The notes beneath the pieces are model-generated. The model ran no database searches. It was not told the DNA's origin and was given only the letters and a program-made list of their open reading frames with translations. From positions 301,001 to 365,000 of the forward strand of contig CAJHNH020007035.1 of NCBI GenBank assembly GCA_905116865.2: a stretch of 64,000 nucleotides of DNA, given 5' to 3'. The first letter of the stretch is position 1, and the number at the start of each line of letters is the position of its first letter. Source of the DNA: Candidula unifasciata (Eukaryota; Mollusca; Gastropoda; Stylommatophora; Geomitridae). The position numbers and the translations under genes were made by a program. This document shows, piece after piece, positions 46,861 through 56,873 of the stretch.

Positions 46861-47419
46861 TACCTAAACATAAAACAGCCCTGGAATAGGGTGGTCGTTT
46901 ACTTTCCACGGCGCCGTTTCTTCCCAGAAAATTCTGCACATTGCGTGGTATCTATTTTGATAAAGCTTACAAAACAGCAACTGTTGAAAATAAACACACA
47001 ACATGATAGAGATTTTTACAGCTAGAGACAAAAACACTGACATTCACTAGCGTGTTCATGGCAGTTTTTGTTGCTGATTAGTCATTTCAACGAAGATAAA
47101 CATCCTCGTAGTCTACAGACAAACAGGTTTGCAAAGTTCTGGTTTAGATCAATAGTCGTGTGTTTATATATAGATCATTTATTGTGGCGGAAGTGACTTA
47201 GAGGTAAGATACTTCCTGTTAACGCTGTAATTGTTTTTTTAATTGCCTGTGTTGACAACTTTGGGGGGGGGGGGGGGGGCGAGGCGGGTGCTTGCAGATT
47301 TGGGGACATACAGCCTTAAAAGTACAGTCGCACCGTTAGTATTAGGACTGTATTGCTGCGACAGGAGAGGTCTACCGGATGAGAGTCAAGAATTCGGAAC
47401 CATTCAATACGAGCTATAC

Positions 47420-47665
47420 AAACGGGTTAACGTCGGCGACCAAGTTGCTCATTGGCTCGCCGGTAGACGATTTCGTCGACGGTCGGACAGTATTTGGGTC
47501 TGTCTCCGTTGACCGCATTAACATTGCAGGAGTCCTATTCAGGGCTTTCGGTGGCATGAAATGCTAAAGCATTTTATATGGAATAAATAACCTAGTTACA
47601 GTTGTAACCTAAAGCTTCCCCTTTAGGAACGCTGATTGAACGTGACGATTTTGTTGTTGTTGAGA
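47420..47665. repeat. Dispersed repeat family 6, copy 1
   Basis: TTGCTCATTGGCTCGCCGGT, GGACAGTATTTGGGTCTGTC, GCATTAACATTGCAGGAGTC, GGTGGCATGAAATGCTA and GATTGAACGTGACGATTTTG. A partner lies at 49400-49600. Confidence 0.75.
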
Positions 47666-47964
47666 GCAAAGCAATGGAACGAGTTAGAACAATTAAATTA
47701 AAGAAAGACAGCAAAGACCACATTGAAATCTGACAACAGGTATTTTATACGTAGTTGGCTAAACCTGACTGCGCTGCGACCGGATGACGAACTTCTTGTG
47801 GTCCGGGTTTACGCCCGGGGGTAGGCAGAAAAAGCCACATTTCTTTAAGATTTACGGTATTTATCATGGAATCAAGGTTGAAGGTTTGCGAAATCTATAG
47901 TACCGAGCCAAAGGGTTTCTCGTGATTTCTGGATATTTAAATATATTATATATATATATATATA

Positions 47965-48115
47965 TATGCTGTGTCCTTGGCTTAGGCGTTGCGAGTCCGA
48001 CTCGTAATTCCAACGTACCACGATCGAAACCTACTGCTGGCTGCGTAGATTTTTATCGTGGTATAGAGCGTATAAGGTCGACCCAGCCTAAAATTGGTAC
48101 CAGGATGAATGTCCT
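47965..48115 (+). repeat. SINE family 1, head part
   Basis: GTCCTTGGCTTAGGCGTTGC and CGATCGAAACCTACTGCTGG, then AAGGTCGACCCAGCCTAAAA. Confidence 0.7.
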
Positions 48116-48176
48116 TAAAAAATGGGTGCTCTTTTCACAAACCCGATGCGCCTAAAATACGTGAAAGGGGTGCTGC

Positions 48177-48281
<105 letters not shown>

Positions 48282-48404
48282 CATCCAGACAGTTTCACTT
48301 ATTAAATTACAAAGATTTTGAATTCAAAGCTGTCCAAAGTATGTCTTGTTCAGTAACTATGGACTATTTTCCCCGCCTTCAGGTGTTTTGTGCATGTAAT
48401 GTTG

Positions 48405-48610
48405 GACCTATACTTTCTGGGCCAATCAGCCCTCGGTGGGTGATGTGGTCAGTATCACGCCGGCCGACTTTACTTCCCAGGACTTTACTTGGTACCCATT
48501 TACGGCTGGATAGACCTGAGAGCAAAAGTCATTTCTTTTTTTAAAAAGTCCACCTCCGTTCGGATTCGAACGCAATATCTTTGAATCCGCTGGCGAGTGT
48601 TTTCAGTAGA
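48405..48610 (-). repeat. SINE family 1, minus copy
   Basis: GGTGATGTGGTCAGTATCAC, GCCGGCCGACTTTACTTCCC and a head complement CCTCCGTTCGGATTCGAACG. Confidence 0.8.
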
Positions 48611-48659
48611 TTCGCGTTCCTTTAGTAGTCTAAAATTACGAAACCTTCTTGTCCTAAGA

Positions 48660-48905
48660 TATAAATTGTTTGCCCCTGTGAAAGTTAGTTGCGTATCCTT
48701 TACAGAACGTTGCAGAACCAACCCTAACAGCCCCTGGCTTTTGTGTGGTTTCTCTAGGCAAGTTACATCCAATAGTTTGCCACTGCCTCCTGGACGGTGG
48801 GCTTTCTTGATACCACTGTCAAAACCAACGCAAGGCGCATGGCCCGCAGCTGGGATCGAACCTGGCATCCCGGCATTACCAAGCGAAGCGTTCGCATCGA
48901 CTTAC
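48660..48905 (-). repeat. tRNA-derived SINE family 4, full copy
   Basis: TTAGTTGCGTATCCTTTACA, then TTTGCCACTGCCTCCTGGAC, GATACCACTGTCAAAACCA and CCCGCAGCTGGGATCGAACC, with the complement of a tRNA-like A/B box head at the right. Confidence 0.8.
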
Positions 48906-49333
48906 AGAGCCGACTTGCCCCTGTGAACGCTGCACAAATCCATTGATACTGAAAAAGGTAAGGAACATTACCGCCAAAGAAACCTGTCTAGCCCACAAAA
49001 TAAATCAACAATTTGATGAACACAACAGACACTGAAATACTTACTCACTGAGCTGATGAGGTCTGAGAGGGTAATCAAACAATAAAAATGGAAGATTGAT
49101 CCTTAGTTGTTTCGTTTGAATATGTTTCTTAAATCCAGTCCAATCCATGTGTGAATCAAACAATCCAGTTCAGTCAAATCAACCCAATCATCTGTAAATA
49201 AACTATGACTGATCTGACAACAAAACTAGCAAGCATAATCCAGTCTTTTCAAAATAATTACCAAACAAATTCACTTTTTTGTTGTTGCTGGCACCATCTC
49301 TAACAAAAAATATCGTCTGCTAATCGTCTGCAG

Positions 49334-49391
49334 GTTGAGGTCAAGGATCCTGACCCCGAGCTGACCTTGCTGGAGTTTTTAAGACGAAAAC
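49334..49391 (+). CDS. XDH: XDH/AOX family, exon 2
   Basis: A 58-nt exon (19 codons + 1). The acceptor is ATCGTCTGCAG. The translation VEVKDPDPELTLLEFLRRK matches the second strand and first helix of the 2Fe-2S domain (DP-x-x-TLL-x-(F/Y)LR). The donor AAAAC/GTATCCTTT is the U12-type consensus, not a normal U2 donor. Splicing to the exon at 51786 in phase 1 gives [17 protein letters not shown], the expected family sequence. Confidence 0.95.
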
Positions 49392-49392
49392 G

Positions 49393-49600
49393 TATCCTTT
49401 GTAATGTGTAACCGTCGACCGGGTCGCCTATTGGCTGGACAGTATTTGGGTCTGTTTTCTTTGATGGCATCAACACTACATGAGTCCTTTTCATGACTAC
49501 TTGGTGGCATGCAATGCTATCCATTTATATATGGCACACATAATCTAGTCACAATTATAACCTGCTGGTTGGACGTGATGATTTTTTTTCGCAAAGCAAG
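49393..49600. repeat. Dispersed repeat family 6, copy 2, beside the exon 2 donor
   Basis: From TAACCGTCGACCGGGTCGCC and GGACAGTATTTGGGTCTGTT to GGTGGCATGCAATGCTATCC and TTGGACGTGATGATTTTTTT. It begins within about 15 bases of the GTATCCTTT donor. Confidence 0.7.
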
Positions 49601-49744
49601 TCAAGTTTGTAATCTGTTGTTATAAAACACCGTTCCCTGAAAAACAAGACCGGGTCATATATTCATTTTTGCTTTAAAAAATGTAGTGGCATTTTTTGGG
49701 GGAGGGGAGAGTTTGGGGGTGGGTTTGGGGGGGGGGGGGGGGAG

Positions 49745-49980
49745 AGATCAAATATTGTAGTTGAATCAGGCAGGGCATCACAGAAAGCAATGTTAAACAG
49801 ATACAACAGTAACAGGCCCATAGGTCGACCATACAGAACATGTCTCGCAGAAATATCAGAGACACTGAAAAGTACGTTACACGATGCGAACAGAAAGGCC
49901 AGTTCTATGTATCTCTTCCTGTTCTGACGCAGCGAGGCATTCCAGGAGAAAGGGGGAGGGGGGGGGAAGAAGAAGAAGAT
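49745..49980 (+). mobile_element. LINE 3' end, decayed, with GAA tail
   Basis: AACAGGCCCATAGGTCGACC, then TTCTGACGCAGCGAGGCATT and CCAGGAG, followed by AGAAGAAGAAG. It is paralogous to the end of the LINE at 19440-20245. Confidence 0.75.
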
Positions 49981-50239
49981 CATATTTTTTTTTTAGATAC
50001 GAAAATCTTCATTGATTTATGTGCGAAATTCTATATTTATTCAAATACAGACATTTCACCTTTTTCTAAAACATCGTCATAACTCTCCAAATCCTGAATT
50101 TATTATTACCCCATTTGGTGTAGAACTACTGATCCTTTCTAGTAATTTCCCCTTGTCTCTGGGTAGTGATATCGGACTCCCGAGTGGATTGTTGCGCACT
50201 AAAAAATCCCTTGGCAGTTGGAAATTGAAAAGAGTAACC

Positions 50240-50390
50240 TAACGCGCTGCCCGGGCAAAATTTTGAGTTAAAAATCTACCCAAAGTATTTTAGGATCCTC
50301 GCGGGTGCTACAGAGCCTGTGTAATGTGCTGAGATTCTTCGGACTAAGACTTGAGTTAGAAGAAGAACGGAGCACTTATGGGTTACTTAC
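50240..50390 (+). repeat. SINE family 3, plus partial copy leading into a satellite
   Basis: AAAATCTACCCAAAGTATTT, GGATCCTCGCGGGTGCTACA and GCACTTATGGGTTACTTACC, then directly into the 40-bp array. Confidence 0.85.
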
Positions 50391-50830
50391 CCGTGTGCCA
50401 TGATGTTGATGCGTTGTTCAAACCTAAAACCTGTGTGCCATGATGTTGATGCGTTGTTCAAACCTCAAACCTGTGTGCCATGATGTTGATGCGTTGTTCA
50501 AACCTCAAACCTGTGTGCCATGATGTTGATGCGTTGTTCAAACCTCAAACCTGTGTGCTATGATGTTGATGCGTTGTTCAAACCTCAAACCTGTGTGCCA
50601 TGATGTTGATGCGTTGTTCAAACCTCAAACCTGTGTGCCATGATGTTGATGCGTTGTTCAAACCTCAAACCTGTGTGCCATGATGTTGATGCGTTGTTCA
50701 AAACTCAAACCTGTGTGCCATGATGTTGATGCGTTGTTCAAACCTCAAACCTGTGTGCCATGATGTTGATGCGTTGTTCAAACCTCAAACCTGTGTGCCA
50801 TGATGTTGATGCGTTGTTCAAACCTCAAAC
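50391..50830 (+). repeat. 40-bp tandem array, 11 units
   Basis: The unit is CTGTGTGCCATGATGTTGAT plus GCGTTGTTCAAACCTCAAAC. Units are almost identical (a few single-base changes: CTAAAAC in the first, GTGCTA in one, AAACTC in one). The unit equals the end of SINE family 3. No gene and no spacers. Confidence 0.97.
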
Positions 50831-50989
50831 ATTCGTCAAAAAAGCTAAAAATCAGCAGCAGGACGATTACTATTTTTTAGAGCAACATTTATTTTCAAGA
50901 ACGTTTTTTTCAGAGACAAGACACATTTGTGGCCGACTAGCCGAGCCGCAACCACGTCGCTAAAGAGTCGAATGAGGCTCGTGAGCCGT

Positions 50990-51498
50990 AATTTGACGAT
51001 CACTGGTCGTAAGTCCGTTATGCCATTTATATAAAGAGAAAATGATCCTTTGCTGTTAATTTGTTAACGCTGCATCATATTATTATTAATATGTCGTAAG
51101 TGGTAAATAAGGATATGACTGGGCTTGAAGTTGACTAGTTTATGTCAAAATAAACTTACAGCTGCCAAAGCCAACCATGAAGTCCATAAAAACTTGAATC
51201 AATTTGGCTGATGGTCTATATTCTACTCGGGATATAAAGGAAGCAGTAGTTAAAAGGATCTACTTCATTGCACCGGGTTTTGATTTCATATGGATCAATG
51301 TTTCTCTAAAGAACGGCTAGCCGCCTGTCGATTGAGCATCACACAAAGCAGGAATTCCAGTGACTATCCTCATGGATAGCAGAAGTAAAAGTAATAGCAG
51401 CAAAAGCACTACCACCACCAACAACAACAGCATCAGTAGCAGCTACAGTAGCAGCAGCAACGGCAGCGGCAGTAGTAGTAGTAGCAGCAGTAGTAGTA

Positions 51499-51539
<41 letters not shown>

Positions 51540-51583
51540 TGTTGTTGTTGTTGTTGTTGTTGTGTTGTTGTTGTTGTTGTTGT

Positions 51584-51615
<32 letters not shown>

Positions 51616-51785
51616 CTGTTGTGAATGGTAAATTCCTCCGGTAGGTTTCTCCATTTGTTCTTAGCAGGTCCGGCTGTATATAAATAGAGAAAGCCGTTGT
51701 TCTGAGCTACTTCCCCCCGCCGCCGACCCCAGTTACCTCCCTGTCCCCATGTCGTCTGCTGGACAATTTCCCTAACAATGGCCAG
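50990..51785. repeat. Intron 2 of XDH-like gene: SINE family 2 piece and trinucleotide arrays
   Basis: 51262-51370 is a partial family 2 SINE (ATTGCACCGGGTTTTGATTT). 51375-51615 is a compound AGC / AGT / TTG / ATG triplet tract that opens poly-Ser-Cys-Val-Asp frames. Confidence 0.85.
51768..51776 (+). promoter_or_regulatory. Predicted U12-type branch site of intron 2
   Basis: TTCCCTAAC differs by one base from the U12 consensus TTCCTTAAC. The presumed branch A (51775) lies 10 nt before the end of the intron, within the tight U12 range. It pairs with the GTATCCTTT donor at 49392. Confidence 0.8.
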
Positions 51786-51882
51786 TTCGACTCACGGGCA
51801 GCAAGCTGGGATGTGGAGAAGGAGGATGCGGAGCATGTACTGTTATGATTTCCCGATACAGTCACAAGGATGATGTTATTGA
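51786..51882 (+). CDS. XDH: XDH/AOX family, exon 3 (first 2Fe-2S cysteines)
   Basis: A 97-nt exon (2 + 31 codons + 2). The acceptor is AACAATGGCCAG. It encodes [20 protein letters not shown], the signature of the plant-ferredoxin-like 2Fe-2S site, with cysteines at model positions 51, 56 and 59 (bovine XDH 43, 48, 51). [12 protein letters not shown] follows. The donor GA/GTATCCTTTTT again fits the U12 consensus. The phase of 2 is matched by the exon at 53763 only if that intron ends in AT. Confidence 0.95.
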
Positions 51883-52254
51883 GTATCCTTTTTCAGTAAC
51901 TACGTATATTTGTGCTAACTTTATTGTATTGGAATGTTCGAAAATATAGCGCACCTCCATCTAGACTGCCAAATGATTACGGTCTTACTACTGTGATAAC
52001 AAGGTCCTTTTTTAAAATAAATAAAAAAACAGGTGCAGGTGTACTCACCCATCCTCACACGCATATGACTGCAGGTTTCACCTTGTTTGTCTAGCCGTTA
52101 CTGTTGCCTTAATTATAACTTCTTTGAATGTTGAAGGCGGTGTCTGGGATCTACCTTGTTGATCTGCCATCCAGATTGAAATTGTTGGCACTCTTTCCAA
52201 CGGTGACCACCAGTCCATCGTTTGTGTTCTGTAAAATTTAATTTTGCTTCAGGT

Positions 52255-52315
52255 TAGGGTAGGGGTAATATTAGCCCTAACTAACCCTAACCTAAACTCT
52301 AACCCTTTTCTTAAA
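52255..52315. repeat. Palindromic telomere-like TTAGGG/CCCTAA segment
   Basis: GGTTAGGGTAGGGGTAATAT followed by TAGCCCTAACTAACCCTAAC: G-rich then C-rich degenerate telomere-like repeats, inverted about a central AATATT. Confidence 0.55.
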
Positions 52316-53168
52316 CAATACTATTATCAAATATGAAAGAATGTTTATGTTATGTGACTTAAACATAGACTGGATTACGTCCCCTAAGGTTGGTAAAGTA
52401 ATGTCATGTTACAATAGATTGCATCCCCCTGTGGTCACTGTTCGAAGGAGCGCCCATTAATTAATTTTTTTTTAACCCTCAGGACGTTATGGTTAACTTT
52501 TAGGTGTCAGTCTGAAGGGAACAAACCAGTCGATCAATCAGTACTCGCCACAAATTGTATATGTAACTCTTTTGACTACCCCTTTGGCCTCTGATGCTAA
52601 ACCGCCTGAAACTCAAAGAGTTATTTTTAAAAAGTACAGAAGTCAATAAAACTGCTTTATTAAAACTGCTATGAAACACAATGATGCCTAAATAAAGGTG
52701 CCCGTACTGCATGCGACCAGAAAAAAGCCCTGGCGATAAAAGTTATTAGTCAGTATGATAGGCCCACAAGCAGCCCTGAGCTCATTCTAAATTTGTAATT
52801 TGTCCTTACCTGATCCAAACTTCATTTTAGCATGCAACCATAAGGGCCCATTTTAACTGTTTTGCTTTGGAATGGGGTTTTCAAAATTTGTACCTGTTTG
52901 ATTCTCATCCTTGAGATGTTAATTCTGTGGACTGTGATTTCCAAAACGAGTTAATTGCTGAATGTTCCTCACTTGTAAAGAAGCATATGGAGGACAGGGA
53001 AATGTAAAAGTATTTTTCTGTCATTGTTAATTCCACACCAGATTCATCCCACGTTGAACAAATAACATTTCTTTTGCATTATGTATTTGTAGATTTGTTT
53101 TTGTATTTTAACACTGGTGTCTTTAATGATGCTTATGATGTTTGTTCCCTTAGTGGAAATAGAAAATA

Positions 53169-53600
53169 ACAGAGCATGTTGAGAAAGGTGGAGACGGGCA
53201 TGCTCCGTGCAGAGTGGCAAGAATCACTTCAAAGGTCCAGGGTAGTTAGCATCCTTTGGATATTTTCTCCAGGTTATGCCGGTGTGTTGGGAAAAACACA
53301 GACAGATAGACTGGCCGGTTCTGCACCACTTGGTGGTGAACTGATGTATGACAAGCTGGATGTTGTGAGGGCTCTTTGGGACAGAGTGAACAGTGGCACA
53401 GGCACAGATAGATCAATACAGTCTGGGGAAAATGGCACTGTGACAAGTTACAAGGGTATCTGGCGGACACTCGATACTCAGGGGAAAGGCAAGACGGATA
53501 TACAATCAGACAGTTACTGGTACCATCGGAATTTTATCTCTTCGCTTGCTGCTGAAGATGAGGACGAATTGCATAAGGGGGTGTCCCGAATGCTGTGATG
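53169..53600 (+). mobile_element. LINE RNase H fragment with intact 140-codon frame
   Basis: SRVVSILWIFSPGYAGVLGK, then TQTDRLAGSAPLGG and YDKLDVVRALWDRV. This corresponds to W-x-x-GH-x-G-x-x-GNE-x-AD-x-LA, with the key GNE-x-AD decayed to GKTQTD. It sits in XDH-like intron 3 and ends with a stop at 53598. Confidence 0.75.
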
Positions 53601-53744
53601 TCGATTGTTTAGTATTCAACATTCAACAGTCCCTTAGTGGGAATGTATGATTTGTAAGAGAATATCAAAAGATTGTAGTTCCCATATACAAAGATATTTT
53701 TTTTTTCTTTTTTCAATCTTGAAACCTCATGGTTTATCACACAC

Positions 53745-53753
53745 TACCTTAAC
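53745..53753 (+). promoter_or_regulatory. Predicted U12-type branch site of intron 3
   Basis: TACCTTAAC matches the core CCTTAAC of the U12 branch consensus. The branch A (53752) lies 10 nt before the proposed AT terminus at 53761-53762. No AG lies between the branch site and the exon. Confidence 0.7.
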
Positions 53754-53762
53754 ACCACCAAT

Positions 53763-53871
53763 ACATCACCCTGTCAATGCATGTCTAGCCCCTTTGTGTG
53801 GTCTGCATGGACAAGCGGTCACCACTGTTGAAGGCATTGGAAGCATCAGAGGAAAGTTGCATCCTGTCCAG
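53763..53871 (+). CDS. XDH: XDH/AOX family, exon 4
   Basis: A 109-nt exon (1 + 36 codons). The translation [20 protein letters not shown], then [16 protein letters not shown], matches the family block (V/A)NACLAP-x-C-x-x-x-x-x-x-VTT(V/I)EGIG. The cysteine at model position 81 is the fourth ligand of the first cluster (bovine 73), with exact spacing. The donor is CAG/GTAACA, phase 0. The start is placed after AAT because that keeps frame and family spacing. The nearest AG (53692-53693) is also in phase but would insert 23 extra residues rich in Phe. Confidence 0.92.
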
Positions 53872-54214
53872 GTAACATGCTTGCTGTCCTACCTGTTTCA
53901 CTCTCAGACAGTATCAGGTGCTTTTCTTAATATCCTACCCCAAACAGGGGATCCACAGGTCTTGGGACAGTTTAATATTTCAGGAGGTGGTAGATAGGCT
54001 ACATGCAGTCGTGGGACCTAGGCTGCACTCTCTCGTGTGATGTAGGTGGGTTGGGGTTAGGAGCAGTTCTAGATGTTTTGGGGTCGGTAAAAGCATCAGA
54101 AAGCCGGGAAACCCAGTCTTACCACCATCTAAAATGTTGGACTGTCCTGTGACGTCATCTAGGGTAGAATATTACAGAAGAACCCAGTATTATTTGAACC
54201 TGTTGTTTATTAAG

Positions 54215-54797
54215 CATTTGTTCATTCATGGTCCTATATGTTTTAGGCATTTGCTCATTCATTGTCCTTTTTGTATTAGGCATTTGTTCATTCATTATCC
54301 TATATGTTTTAGGCATTTGCTCATTCATTGTCCTATATGTTTTAGGCATTTGCTCATTCATTGTCCTATATGTATTAGGTATTTGCTAATTCATTGTACT
54401 ATATGCATTAAGCATTTGTTCATTCATTGTCCTATATGTATTAGGCATTTGTTCATTCATTATCCTATATGTATTAGGCATTTGTTCATTCATTATCCTA
54501 TATGTATTAAGCATTTGTTCATTCATTTTCCTATATGTTTTAGGCATTTGTTCATTCATTGTCCTATATGTATTAAGCATTTGTTCATTTATTGTCTTAT
54601 ATGTTTTAGGCATTTGTTCATTCATGGTCCTATATGTATTAGGCATTTGTTCATTCATTGTCCTATATGTATTAAGCATTTGTTTATTCATTGTCCTATA
54701 TGTTTTAGGCATTTGCTCATTCATTATCCTATACGTTTTAGGCATTTGCTCATTCATTATCCTATATGTTTTAGGCATTGGCTCATGCATTATCCTG
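54215..54797. repeat. 33-bp minisatellite, about 17-18 units, open on both strands
   Basis: The unit is ATTCATTGTCCTATATGTTT plus TAGGCATTTGCTC. It encodes HLxIHxPIC(F/I)R units on plus and MNEQMPxTYRT units on minus, because 33 is divisible by 3. It lies in XDH-like intron 4. Not considered a gene. Confidence 0.95.
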
Positions 54798-54989
54798 TGG
54801 GCTTTTATATGTCACATGGGGCTCACATTCTATTTCTTCATTCCATTCTATCCTGCTTATGAAATGGCAGCCTTTCCTGCAAGATACTGTAGTGAATAAT
54901 GAGGTGAGGAACTGGCCTCACGCTCAACCCTCCTCCTTTCTCATCCAAGTTTGGAACCAGCAGTAGTGGAGATTAAGTATTTATTACCT

Positions 54990-55215
54990 ACAAGTTAGTT
55001 GCATATCCTTTACAGGACATTGCAGAACCAACTCCAGCATTTTTTGGCTGTTGTGGTTTTCCTAGGCAAATTTACGTCCGGTAGTTTGCCATTGCTTTCT
55101 GGACGTTCGGCTTCTCGATACCACTGTCGAAACCAGCGCAAGGCCCGCAGCTGGGATCAGACCCGGCACCCCGGCATTACAAAGTGAATTCGTAACGCCT
55201 AAGCCACAGACACCA
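54990..55215 (-). repeat. tRNA-derived SINE family 4, minus copy
   Basis: TTAGTTGCATATCCTTTACA, TTTGCCATTGCTTTCTGGAC and CCCGCAGCTGGGATCAGACC, with the head complement GTAACGCCTAAGCCACAGAC. Confidence 0.8.
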
Positions 55216-55564
55216 ACAATAATTACCTACAGTAGTATATATTTAGACCTGTATGGGTTAACATTAACAAAAACAGGGGGGGGGTGGGAAGAGTTGAAGT
55301 AACATTTATGATAGCGTGGGTTATAAAAACCGTTACTTTGTGAAAAAAGCATATAATGTAAGGAGTAACTAGTGATTGCATGGTGAGTTTTCTGCACAAT
55401 CCTCTGACTTGTTGCTGTCAAGATGGTATCATCAGCATAACATAAGTTACTGGTTTAATGGTACAGTTCCTGTAGTTTACATATGAGAAGAGAATGTCTT
55501 CTAATGAAAACAAGTAAGGAGACGTACAACATCCTTGTCTAAGACCTATCCTAGGTTTAGACTT

Positions 55565-56175
55565 AAACAACAGATCAACATTATCGCACAAGGGTAGTAA
55601 CCCATAAGTGCTCCTTTCAACTTCTAACTCAAGCCTGAGTCCGAAGAATCTCAGTAAGTAACAGAAAAAAGGAAAGGACCCTTTTCCACGCCTTTAGGTG
55701 TATAGGGCATATAGGGCTAGACCTATATTTTTATAGACTAATGGCACAAGATGGGTGATGTGGTCAGCATCACGCGGGCCGCCTATACTTCCCAGGACTG
55801 CACCCGGTACACACTTAAGGCTGGGTTGACCTTGGAGCCAAGGTCATTTTTGAAAAAAGTCCAGCTCAGAAGAATCTCAGTGCAGTGTACTAACTTTGTA
55901 GCACCGGCGAGGATCCTGAAAACACTTTGGGTAGATTTTTAACTCTAAACTTTACCCGGGCAGCAAGGTTAGGCTACATTTTTTAAAATTTCCAACTGCC
56001 AAGGGAGTTTCTTTACATGCGCAGCAATACACACAGGTGTTTGATCTTACTAACCAGAGACCAGGGAAAATTCCTAGAAGTCCACGTCAAAAAATCCCAG
56101 CCATCACCGAGGCTTGAACTTGGGACCTCTAGTACTTGAGGTGAACACCATGCACCGAGACCACTCAGCCGCCAC
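55565..56175 (-). repeat. SINE family 3, split by a SINE family 1 insertion
   Basis: The left part (55565-55655) and right part (55869-56175) together match the copy at 42230. The tRNA-like head complement is at about 56100-56170 (GAGGCTTGAACTTGGGACCT). Confidence 0.85.
55656..55868 (-). repeat. SINE family 1 inserted in SINE family 3, with target duplication
   Basis: The family 1 body and tail (GAAAGGACCCTTTTCCACGC, GGTGATGTGGTCAGCATCAC) lack the tRNA-like head. It is flanked by GAAGAATCTCAGT at 55643-55655 and 55869-55881, an exact 13-bp duplication. Confidence 0.9.
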
Positions 56176-56499
56176 TTAACACCTATCCTGATGATCTGGA
56201 ATGTTCCTTAATGGTGTTGGACGCTTACACTGCTGTTTTCTGTATTATTCACCTATCTTTGCCACACACACAAAAAGTAATTGTATTAGTTATTTGATTA
56301 CTTACTTTGTCAGATGTTTTTATGTAGACTATGATGCATTTTTAATGTATGTTTTTATTTCTAGATTTCTTCTAATGGTGTCCCAGGCATTTTTGTAGCA
56401 TTGAATGTGCCCAGATTACATATCGACATCGTTCATCACTCATTTCTAGTTCATTGTTTTCTGACTCTTCTCTTCCTCACTGTTTATAAATAACTTACT

Positions 56500-56850
56500 T
56501 ACTTACTTAGTCGCTCCTCTTCTACCTTGGGGTGTAGAGGTTTGCCAGAGAGATCGCCAGACGTCTCTATCCGCAGTTTTCTTTCTGGCTTTGTTCCATT
56601 CCAGTCCTCTGTCAGTTAGGGACTGTCGGATGTTGTCTTCCCAGCGCACCCTGGGTCGTCCCGGAGGTCTGGTTTCCTGGTTCTTAGCCTCCCATGCTTG
56701 CCATAGTGGCCGATTTTCTCCCATTCTGCATACATGTCCAAACCATCGTAACTGTGACTGATCTACTCGGGTTAGTAAGGGCTGGGTATCAAGATCTTGA
56801 CGTACTGTCTGATTGCGGACTTTGTCCCTTCTTGGTTTATAAATAAATAT
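56500..56850 (-). mobile_element. LINE reverse transcriptase C-terminal fragment, intact frame
   Basis: The minus frame gives KVRNQTVRQDLDTQPLLTRV, then QSQLRWFGHVCRMGENRP, then RPPGRPRVRWEDNIRQSLTD. The LRWFGHV-x-RM and GRPR-x-RW signatures are present and the frame is open, so it is a fairly recent 5'-truncated copy. It lies just upstream of exon 5 in intron 4. Confidence 0.85.
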
Positions 56851-56873
56851 ACTTTAAATGTGAATAATTTCAG

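Noticed and set aside
50391..50830. CRISPR-like regular repeats
   Set aside because: Units are directly adjacent 40-bp copies without unique spacers, derived from a SINE end, in a eukaryotic genome.
51360..51654. Poly-Ser-Cys-Val-Asp frame
   Set aside because: Compound triplet microsatellite in XDH-like intron 2.
53647..53997. 116-codon frame as a complete gene
   Set aside because: Only 53763-53871 within it is conserved XDH/AOX sequence; the rest is intron read-through.
54134..54862. 242-codon plus frame and 134-codon minus frame with 11-residue repeats
   Set aside because: 33-bp minisatellite in an XDH-like intron; no splice logic or unique domain.
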